From the NCBI RefSeq assembly GCF_028372415.1, contig NC_092875.1, positions 186,133,022 through 186,197,021 on the forward strand: a DNA stretch of 64,000 bases, in the 5' to 3' direction. The translations under genes and the position numbers were made by a program. This DNA comes from Notamacropus eugenii (Eukaryota > Chordata > Mammalia > Diprotodontia > Macropodidae). Shown in pieces: positions 57,045 through 64,000 of the stretch. The notes beneath the pieces are model-generated. The model was not told where the DNA came from and did no database searches. It was given only the letters and a program-made list of their open reading frames with translations. Numbering within the stretch: the first letter of the stretch is position 1; every line of letters starts with the position of its first letter.

Positions 57045-57225
57045 ATTCCTTCATCATTTCCCATGCTAGAGGCTGAGGGTTTAAAGATGAAACAAAAATG
57101 AAGCAATCCCTGCCCTCAGGGATATGATAACACATAAATAAATAAATGAAGGAATGAAGGAGTGAACAAAATAATGGCATGGTAAATGGGGGGGAGGGAG
57201 GAGGTAACTAACTAACTGTATATAA
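57045..57225 (-). mobile_element. L2 3' end, inverted partner of 57925
   Basis: ctagaggctgagggtttaaa, gatgaaacaaaaatgaagca and atccctgccctcagggatat. The complement matches 57930-58125 closely. Confidence 0.6.
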
Positions 57226-57364
57226 AATGAATGCAAGTTTAATTTTTGGCGGGGAGGGGAAACATGAAATTGTGGAGATCAGGAAAAGCTTTGTAACGTA
57301 GGTTTCATTTCAGTACTATTTTGAAGGAAACAATGAATTCCAAGAGGCAGAAAGGGAAGAGAAC

Positions 57365-57630
57365 AAGCTTTTATTAAGCACTTACTATGTTCCAGGCAGT
57401 GCTTTAGCTGCCAGGAACTTTATAAGTCCTATTTCATTATATATTATATTCATTTCACAACAACCCTGGGAAGTAGACTCTATCATAATCACCATTTCAC
57501 ATGTGAGTAATCAGAAATTAAGTGACTAGTCCAGGGTCAAAGAGCTAGTAAGTAGGCCAGACCAGACTGGAACTCAGGTCTTCCTAACTCTAGGCCTAGC
57601 ACTTTGTCTTATATATCACCTAACTGACTC
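57365..57630 (-). mobile_element. MIR-type SINE, full length
   Basis: ttttattaagcacttactat, acaacaaccctgggaagtag, ctggaactcaggtcttccta. Confidence 0.68.
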
Positions 57631-57689
57631 TAGTGCATGAGAGCAAGACAGTGCAAATGCACACAAGCTGAAGGCAGAGTGTGGTGCAT

Positions 57690-57820
57690 CAGGAACAAGC
57701 TAGGTAGTCATTGGAGCTTATTGAAGTGATACGTTTCCACTTATGCTTCAAGAGAATCCCTTTGGTAGTTGTATGAAGGATTGATTACAGAAGGGAAAGA
57801 TTTGGGGAAACAAACATTGC
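57690..57820 (-). mobile_element. L2 ORF fragment
   Basis: agtcattggagcttattgaa, cctttggtagttgtatgaag and gattgattacagaagggaaa are antisense L2. Confidence 0.5.
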
Positions 57821-57924
57821 TTTCCAATGTTCCTTTATTCCTTTGTTCCAAAATTCCTGTAAAGCTTATGACCAGGCTTTAAAATGTTCAATTTTGCCAA
57901 TACATCAGTAGTCTCTACTTGCAT

Positions 57925-58150
57925 GTTGAATGAACATTCATTTTATTTGCATTTTATATATATATGTTTAGTTAGTTATCTCCCCCCCACAATTTGCCAT
58001 GTCATTATTTCGTTTATTTATTTACTCATTCATTCATTTATGTTATCATTCTATAAGGTCCTTGAGGGCAGAAATTGTTTCATTTTTGTTTCATCTTTAA
58101 ACCCTCAGCCTCTAGCACAGTGCCTGGCACATTGGAAAGCTCTAATACTG
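57925..58150 (+). mobile_element. L2 3' end, inverted partner of 57045
   Basis: ataaggtccttgagggcaga, tttcatctttaaaccctcag and cacagtgcctggcacattgg. Confidence 0.65.
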
Positions 58151-58472
58151 AGGAGAGGGCACAGTGTTTTGCCTTGTAAGAGAAGCAAACCTTAACACAA
58201 ATACCTGGCACAGAAACCTCCAAAAAATAGATATCATCCCAATGACTTGTGATTATATACCATCACAAGTATATCCTTAGATAAAGAAGGAGCAGGAAAA
58301 CAGAGGTGACAGCTTGTGGCTTCAGAGAGACAAATAAACATAACTTTCCTTTATAATCATTTCCCTCCTTTTTCTTTCTGGAGAAAATAAGATAAATCCA
58401 TCTAAATTCATCCTCATGAGTTCACTGGTAAATGCCAGAGGGCTTTTTCTCAATCAGGGCTTCCCCAAATTC

Positions 58473-58522
58473 AATCAGCCTTAGTAACATTACACTCAAT
58501 CAACCTTAGTAACATTATACTT
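58473..58522. repeat. 25-bp tandem duplication, two copies
   Basis: caatcagccttagtaacatt is followed directly by caatcaaccttagtaacatt with the same spacing. Confidence 0.75.
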
Positions 58523-58554
58523 AAAAAAATTCAGACTGACATTCACATTTTTGT

Positions 58555-58794
58555 CCTTCAGTTGTTTTTGCAGTCATGTCTGACTTTTCATGACACCATT
58601 TGGGGTTTTCTTGGCAAAATACTGGAGTGGTTTGCCATTCCCTTCTCCAGTTCATTTTAGAGATGAGGAAACTGATGCAGAGTTAAGTGACTTGCCCAGG
58701 GTCACACAGCTAGTAAGTGCTGAGGCTAGATTTGAATTCAGGAAGATGACTCCAGGTCCAGCCCTTTATGCACTGCACCACCTAGCTGCCCCCA
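58555..58794 (-). mobile_element. CORE-SINE with tail A, full length
   Basis: ccatttggggttttcttggc, ggtcacacagctagtaagtg, gcactgcaccacctagctgc. Flanking acatttttgt / acatttatgt (58545-58554, 58795-58804) look like the target duplication. Confidence 0.92.
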
Positions 58795-58805
58795 ACATTT
58801 ATGTA

Positions 58806-60119
58806 GGATGTGACTTTAAATATATCTTTTAACCCCACCTCCACTCAAGTTCTACTCCTTTGCTCCATTGTGGGATATTGGTGATTTGTGAGTTCTTAGA
58901 GGCTACGCTGAGGTGCAAAGGCTGTAGCCAAAGTGGAAAGGTTTTGACTATGGACCTGATAATGAGCTGCATGGATGTTGTCAGAAGACCAGTAAGGCTA
59001 AGTTCAGAGGGACCCATCACCAGCCTGGCCACAGAGTGATGAATTGGGGAACAACCGTAACTCCACTGTGTCCCTGATGTACACTACCAGGGGGAATCAG
59101 TGTGGATTCATCCAGAACACATGCTGATAAAATCACTGATCCTGTGGACCAAAATACACCTAACAATGGACCAGATCTATAGTTTCATTTGCTGTTGGGG
59201 ATTCTAGGTGAAAAGCTCTTATCAATGCAGATCAGCAACTGTTCAGCAATTTAGAGACTTCAGAAAGTTGCCAGAGTCAGTGAGAGGTTAAGTGACTTGC
59301 CCAGGGTCACAGTCAGCCTAAGTCAGAAGTATGACTTTCTATACTTCCTCCAGATTCTGAGTACAGATCTCTACCTACCATGACTTGCTACCTTTCACCT
59401 ATTCACATGATGTGCCATTTAAAAATGAAGTATGTATATCTGTGGTTCCTATGCTCAAGAATTATAGCAGATAGCAGCAAGGGGCAGTTGTTTGAGGACT
59501 CTTGAAAGCTTAGTTACAGAAGGCATACATAGACATAGTTAACGTATGCCGAAGGTATACTCTTTTTTACTAGATAAAGGAAGCAGGGTAGGTGAGGAAC
59601 GGGAGAAAACGGATTTCTTTTGGTGGCATTAAGGACTCAGATCAGGATATCTGGAAAATTAAAATGTTCCTTAAAGTAAGGATTAAAGACTCCCACGGGC
59701 TAAGGAGGAGTCGGTAAAAAAAGGATCCCAGATGCATCATTGCGGCATAGGGGCTGTGACCCTAGGTTCTAGAAGTCAAGCCACCTGAAGGCAAGCATAT
59801 TGCCAGGTCCTGTCAAGCTGGAAAGGCTGGACAAGTCCTTGATGAACTGACTCAGTCTATCGCCTCGGAATCAGCCCAAGTTCATTAGGCATCATCCCTA
59901 AAGGCTGGTCACCTAGTGATGATTCCTTCCTCCTAGCCAATGCATGTCGTGAAGGGGAGAAGCGGTTACGATGGGCTCCTCTTGAAGTAGTCTCCACCCT
60001 GCTGAAATCCTGGATCCTTTGAGCAGAAAAATGAAAAAGGAGTTTTTCCCCCTGGAGTAGTTCAGGTGGCAGTGCTAATGGTTGGTGGATTCTTCAGGAA
60101 ATCAGAGAAGGAAGGGGTT
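58806..60119. other. CD83 upstream flank, largely unassigned
   Basis: Unique-looking sequence except for an antisense MIR piece at 59282-59350 (ttaagtgacttgcccagggt). It rises gradually in GC toward the promoter. Confidence 0.5.
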
Positions 60120-60282
60120 CCTGCCCTTACTTTCCGAAGCTCCCCTCCACCCCAATGCGCCTTGGTCTCTAGAGCCCAGGCGGCAGGCAGAGAACCCGGC
60201 AGGAAAGGGGTGCCTTGAGGCTCACAGAACAAATAGATGGTACTGCTTCTAGACAGGGAAGCAACCTAGTCGAAAGGGAAGA

Positions 60283-60292
60283 GAAAGTGAAA
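60283..60292 (+). promoter_or_regulatory. candidate IRF/ISRE-type site
   Basis: GAAAGTGAAA matches GAAANNGAAA exactly and sits in a purine-rich run (60272-60294), about 340 bp upstream of the CD83 ATG. IRF input to CD83 has been described in human. Occupancy here is inferred. Confidence 0.5.
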
Positions 60293-60299
60293 GGCGGGG
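60293..60299 (+). promoter_or_regulatory. candidate GC box (Sp1/KLF)
   Basis: GGCGGGG lies immediately 3' of the IRF-type motif. It is short, so it is supported only by its position in the CpG-enriched CD83 upstream region. Confidence 0.35.
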
Positions 60300-60426
60300 G
60301 AGAGGGAAAGGACAGCTGGGGGTGGAGCTGTCCACGCAGTTGAGGAGAGGGCGGAGGTGGGGGATGCCCCGGAGTGGCGCAATATCTTGGGGGAGGGGAG
60401 AGACTAATCCCCTTCATTTCTATGCA

Positions 60427-60438
60427 GGGGAGATTCCC
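60427..60438 (+). promoter_or_regulatory. candidate NF-kB site
   Basis: GGGGAGATTCCC contains a perfect GGGRNWYYCC match at 60428-60437, about 185 bp upstream of the CD83 ATG. NF-kB control of CD83 is established in human. Use of this particular site is inferred. Confidence 0.6.
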
Positions 60439-60620
60439 TAAAGCTCAGGGGGACGAGAGCGTGACGACAGAGCGGGGAAGCCCCAGCGCTGGCTAGAGAA
60501 GGCTGAGGCCGCGGGCGCAGCAGCCAGATTGTGAGATTTGGCGTCCTGGGAGGCAGAGCTTCGAACACACACTCCACCGCGTCTCTGCGCTCAGCCCTGG
60601 CCAGCCCCACTCCCCAAGCC

Positions 60621-60654
60621 ATGTGCGTCCTCCAGCTCCTCATCCTGAGCAGCG
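60621..60654 (+). CDS. CD83: CD83 exon 1, signal-peptide start (partial gene)
   Basis: CD83 is a type I membrane glycoprotein of the Ig superfamily, found on mature dendritic cells, activated lymphocytes and thymic epithelium, where it affects MHC II stability and CD4 T-cell selection (established knowledge). This exon starts at ATG 60621 with G at -3 and encodes MCVLQLLILSS, a short hydrophobic leader, plus the first base of the next codon. It ends at a consensus donor, gtaagt, at 60655. Spliced in phase 1 to 60845, the leader continues AWCLASA, with a likely signal-peptidase site after ASA. Identity rests mainly on exon 2. The start was chosen because it is the only ATG giving a leader in frame with exon 2 across good splice sites. 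Confidence 0.88.
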
Positions 60655-60844
60655 GTAAGTGCATGAAGCCGACCCCGAGCTCCTGTCCCTAGGGTTCTTG
60701 GGGGTGAGAGTGGGGAAGGGGTGGGGAGGGGCGCCACCACATGTAATCCTCCTCTCTCCACCTTTCCTCACTGCTCCCCATCCATCTTTCCTTCATCCAT
60801 CTACGCTGGCTCACCACGCATTCGTGTCGGGCTCTCTCCTGCAG

Positions 60845-60963
60845 CCTGGTGTTTGGCGTCGGCCACTCAGGTGGTGGAGGTGATTAGTTCAGAGGATGCT
60901 CTCCTGACCTGTACAGCCCCCTGGAGCCCTCAGACCCCATACACGATGATCTTCTGGGATAAG
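60845..60963 (+). CDS. CD83: CD83 exon 2, start of the extracellular Ig V-type domain
   Basis: A pyrimidine-rich tract and 'cag' acceptor end at 60844. The exon reads AWCLASATQVVEVISSEDAL, then LTCTAPWSPQTPYTMIFWDK, and ends at donor gtaagg (60964). The SEDxxLxCTAPWxPQxPYT block is the distinctive N-terminal part of the CD83 Ig domain. The Cys in LTC is the B-strand cysteine of the Ig disulphide and FW is the following C-strand tryptophan region. Exons 1 and 2 total 153 nt (51 codons), so the next intron is in phase 0. The second Ig cysteine, the transmembrane segment and the tail are not in this window. The reading frame is intact, so the gene is probably functional. Confidence 0.92.
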
Positions 60964-61439
60964 GTAAGGAAAACTGGAGAAGGGGCAATACCTCCCGTTT
61001 GGCGGCGTTGGGTCAATGGGCGGGGACAGGGAGAACTTAGCTTCTGAGGTGTTTCATGCCTTTTAGAGAGCGATCTAGTGAGAGCAAAGGGGACAGAGGT
61101 AATCCTGTAGCTTCTCGCTAGCTCATCGAACACACCCCTCAATCTCCAAGGCTCACGGTCAATCCTCCAGGCTCAGATAAAAGGAGAGGGACCCTTCCAC
61201 ACACCACCCGAGGATTGACTCTTCAGTACTGTTGTCCCCAAACTGTAAAAGCCCATGGTTGAGCGCTAATCTGCAATCAGAATCCTTTCTTTCTCTTCTT
61301 TCCCCCTACTTCTAACCTGGATTAACTTGAGAAGTATTTATGACTCTTCTCAAAACCAAAAGGTCCCTAAGGTCAGAAACAATGGTCCATTTAGAACTTG
61401 AAAATATGGAATAATTTCATATTCCTATAATATTATGCC

Positions 61440-61525
61440 CCGGACATATGTATGTATATATGTACACATGGGTGTGTGTATACATATGCACATACATATA
61501 AGTATGTATATGTGTGTATGTGAAA
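61440..61525. repeat. (TA/TG/CA) microsatellite in CD83 intron 2
   Basis: atgtatgtatatatgtacac and gtatatgtgtgtatgtg. Confidence 0.88.
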
Positions 61526-62034
61526 AATGAACAGAAACGAACTTGAAAACTGTTTTTCAATTCACTCAAACTCAACTTTCAGTTATTCACTTTATGGATT
61601 ACCCATTTTCTCCAGCCATTCTCCATCAAGGCTGACAACCAGACCGAAACAGTTAAATTGAATCTTTGAGCATATGTCCTCTATCTATGGGTGTACAGGT
61701 GTATTTGAAAAAGCCCAATTTTCCCTATCTGAAAAAGGAGGAGTTTGATTAGATGTTCCTCCAGGTCTGACCCAACTCTAACATTTTCTAAGAGGCTGTC
61801 TGATTATATTCCCCAAATGAAATACAAATTAATTTTTGGCATTAGGTATCAGCAGCAGTTCAATTCTAAAAGAAACATTATGCCCGAGTCTCTCTTTTTA
61901 TGACCGTCACTGCTGTGGGAACTTAAGAGGAATTAGTCATCTGCAAAACTGCAAAATGTTTGCCACCCACATTACAGTGATTGCTATAAGAGAACTTAGT
62001 GTCTGTGCCTTTTATTCATCACTTATTATAAACA

Positions 62035-62112
62035 AATATACATACATATATGTATATATATACACATACATAGATTTATATTATATATACACACATACAT
62101 ATATATCCGTAT
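62035..62112. repeat. (TA/CA) microsatellite in CD83 intron 2
   Basis: acatacatatatgtatatat and tatacacacatacatatata. Confidence 0.88.
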
Positions 62113-62589
62113 ATTGCTAGTTCTCTATTTAAAGCATTTTATAATTTTTGATGCCTTCAATTTAAAATCATGTTAATTTCTGAGTATATCCTTTCCTCCC
62201 CCCATTAAGCCATCCCTTGTGATAAAGATTTCAAAGAGAAAGAAACTAGATAGCACATCTTCCGTTCTGGTGGTGTATACAATATTATACATCCATAGAG
62301 GGGTCCCCATTTCTGCAATGAAAGGAGGAAGGTGCTAACTCTCTTTTTATGTGTATAAGACTTGTTTCCCTAACTAAACTGCGTTTCCTAAGGGCAGGGG
62401 ACTGTATCTGATATTTCTTTAGCATCCTCCAATTGAAGGGGTGGTGTATGTCTTCTGCCAATGTCTGGTTTTTAATTGATGTAAGCATAAAGTGGAGAGG
62501 GTGCTAGACCGTCAAATAAAGTTCTAGATAAGATTGACAGAAGGGAGGCCTTAAATCACCTGCTTCAGCTACACCTAAAAAACAAACTC

Positions 62590-62735
62590 CTGTTTGTGAC
62601 AGCCAAGAGATACCCAAGATGAAGTCATCTAGATTTTTCCAAAGACTTCTGAAGGTCACGATGAACTTACTACTTTATGAGGCATTTCAGTCCATTTTTG
62701 GACAACTCTAATAGAGAGGAGTGGGGTGAAGGTAC
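62590..62735 (-). mobile_element. L3 3' region
   Basis: actttatgaggcatttcagt, ccatttttggacaactct. The possible continuation (tgtttgaagacagctaccaa) is at 63205-63320. Confidence 0.5.
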
Positions 62736-62975
62736 ATAATGCCTTCTATGTGCCATGCACTGAGCTAAGCACTTTACAAATGTTATCTCATTTGATCCTC
62801 ACAACAACTATGGGAGGTAGATGCTGTTTTTATCCCTATTTTATGATTGAGGAAACTGAGGCAGAGATTAAGTGATTCGTCAAGGTCACATGACTAAGTG
62901 TCTGAGGCAAGATTTGAACTCAAATCTTCCTGATTCCAGGCCCAGAGCTCTTATCCACTGCTTACCAGCCTCAAC
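62736..62975 (-). mobile_element. MIR-type SINE
   Basis: ctcacaacaactatgggagg, gattgaggaaactgaggcag, atcttcctgattccaggccc. Confidence 0.7.
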
Positions 62976-62984
62976 CTTATATTC

Positions 62985-63115
62985 AATTCAGTGGAATTCA
63001 ACAACCATTCATTAGGTGCCTGCTCGGTACCAGTCCCTTGGAGATACAATGACCAAAATGAAAACAATCCCTGCCCTCAATGCACTTAAGTTTTATTGAA
63101 AGGAAACACAAATAA
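62985..63115 (-). mobile_element. L2 3' end
   Basis: cattcattaggtgcctgctc, then aatccctgccctcaatgcac. Confidence 0.5.
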
Positions 63116-63439
63116 GTAAATATAAGATAAAGTCCAAAAAAATGGGGGGTGAGAAAGGGCAGGAATAGAGAATCTAATTGACAATTTGGAGGATCAATCA
63201 AATTAATCTTCCTGTAACTTCCACCCATAGTTTCAAGTTTTGTCCATCAGATGTTTCTCAAGTCTTTTTTATGTGCTATCCTTTCACATGTTTGAAGACA
63301 GCTACCAAATGTAATAGAAAGGGCATTGCACTAGGAGTGACAGGGCCCAGATTAAAATCTCAACTTTTTCATTTACCCATTTGCACAGGTGATATTTCCA
63401 ATGCCCACACTGCACTCCCTCCATATGTTACCTGCTGAA

Positions 63440-63540
63440 ACATTTTCTTTTTTTGACCTAGATCAGGTATCACTCCCTTCATGAAGACTTCCCCCATTCC
63501 CTCCATTAGAAAGTGGTCTCTGTCCTCTCAGATTTATTTT
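63440..63540 (+). mobile_element. L2-like fragment
   Basis: catgaagacttcccccattc, then attagaaagtggtctctgt. Confidence 0.4.
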
Positions 63541-63544
63541 AGAA

Positions 63545-63800
63545 ATGGAACAAGCATTTATTAAACGCCTACTATGTGCCAGGAACTGTGCTAAGTACGT
63601 TACAAATATCTCATTTTATCTTCACAACAGCTCTGGGAGGTAGGTGCCCCATTATCCATTAACCTCATTTTCCATCTGAGGAAACTGAAGCAGACAGAGA
63701 GAGGTTAAGTGATTTAATCAGGGTCACACAATTAGTAAGTATCTGAGACTGGATTTGAACTCTAGGTCCATTGCTGTACCCACCGTGCCACCTCACTAAC
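63545..63800 (-). mobile_element. MIR-type SINE, full length
   Basis: agcatttattaaacgcctac, ctgaggaaactgaagcagac, caggg-tcacacaattagtaag order, and head ccgtgccacctcac. Confidence 0.72.
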
Positions 63801-63949
63801 CCTTTTTCCTGGATCTTGATTTGTCCTTAAGACATTCTTTCTTCCTTTGTAATTATTTATGCATATTACTTACCCCTGTCCCCAAATTAGATTATAAACC
63901 TCATAAACCCATGGGCAATGTTGCTTTTCATTTTCCAATCTCAGGTTAT

Positions 63950-64000
63950 TTACATATATATATATGTATGTATGTATATAAGTAAATACACACACACACA
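63950..64000. repeat. (TA)/(CA) microsatellite at window edge
   Basis: tatatatatatgtatgtatg, then acacacacaca. It runs off the window. Confidence 0.88.

Larger units (their letters stand above)
60120..60620 (+). promoter_or_regulatory. CD83: CD83 promoter and 5'UTR region, CpG-enriched, no TATA box seen
   Basis: This is the only CpG-enriched part of the window; I count about 16-18 CpGs between 60360 and 60630, against very few elsewhere. There is no TATA box at a sensible distance from ATG 60621. It contains a GC box, an IRF-type GAAANNGAAA match and a palindromic NF-kB match, listed separately. CD83 is known to be an NF-kB-responsive TATA-less promoter in human, so this layout fits. The transcription start is not visible in the sequence; I infer that it lies between about 60440 and 60600. 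Confidence 0.7.
60964..64000 (+). other. CD83: CD83 intron 2 (5' part, runs off the window)
   Basis: This non-coding sequence follows the exon 2 donor. No CD83 exon 3 coding match was found before 64000. It contains AT/CA microsatellites, L3 and L2 fragments and two antisense MIR-type SINEs, listed separately. In human, intron 2 of CD83 holds a dendritic-cell enhancer; no counterpart is evident by eye here. Confidence 0.75.

Noticed and set aside
60404-60664. 86-codon minus-strand frame across the CD83 first exon
   Set aside because: It is an antisense by-product of the GC-rich promoter; no splice or homology support.
1-64000. tRNA genes suggested by SINE heads
   Set aside because: The tRNA-like heads lack intact cloverleaf pairing and are followed by SINE cores; they are retroposons.
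1-64000. CRISPR-like spaced repeats or other prokaryotic systems
   Set aside because: Repeated strings are dispersed SINEs, LINEs and microsatellites; composition and introns are those of a mammal.
61000-64000. Search for CD83 exon 3 (second Ig cysteine region)
   Set aside because: No matching peptide with splice sites found; intron 2 appears to extend past the window.

Overview
This window is vertebrate nuclear DNA, almost certainly from a marsupial. The dominant repeat, seen more than a dozen times on both strands, is a CORE-SINE with a 'gcagctaggtggcacagtggatag'-type tRNA-like head, a MIR-type core and a LINE-derived 3' tail. It lies among L1, half-L1-like, L2, L3/CR1, MIR and Tigger copies. 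The sequence is AT-rich and CpG-poor except near 60.2-60.9 kb. Nothing seen separates opossum, dasyurid or diprotodont.

The only host gene recognised is CD83, on the plus strand at the right end. Its signal-peptide exon (60621-60654) and first Ig-domain exon (60845-60963) are joined by a 190-bp intron with GT/AG ends. Together they encode 51 codons. Upstream is the only CpG-enriched stretch, with a GC box, an IRF/ISRE match and an NF-kB match. The rest of CD83 should lie beyond position 64000. Intron 2 fills the last 3 kb and holds SINE, L2, L3 and microsatellite sequence.

The other ~60 kb reads as intergenic, repeat-dense DNA. Region by region: 0-6 kb is MIR, CORE-SINE and L2 ends. 6.8-8.9 kb is an antisense L2 split by a 5'-truncated L1 with a perfect 17-bp target duplication. 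10.6-12.6 kb carries two L2 reverse-transcriptase fragments in inverted orientation that are unexpectedly similar. 17-20.7 kb is L3 and L2. 22.5-24 kb holds two DNA-transposon candidates. 28.5-30.2 kb is L3/CR1. 30.4-34.3 kb is an old L1 derivative split by a Tigger1-derived MITE. 35.7-39 kb is L2, L3, an L1 endonuclease fragment and a palindromic MITE. 39.5-40.7 kb is a second copy of the same L1 derivative. 41.5-42.8 kb holds two long polypurine/polypyrimidine microsatellites. 45.2-51.6 kb is a nested pair: an L1 with its own target duplication, carrying a half-L1-like element with another. 51.7-60 kb is SINE, L2 and MIR sequence leading to the CD83 promoter.

No tRNA or rRNA gene, CRISPR array or prokaryotic system was seen. 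Repeat family names come from recognising family sequence by eye. Boundaries are approximate unless target duplications or terminal repeats fix them.
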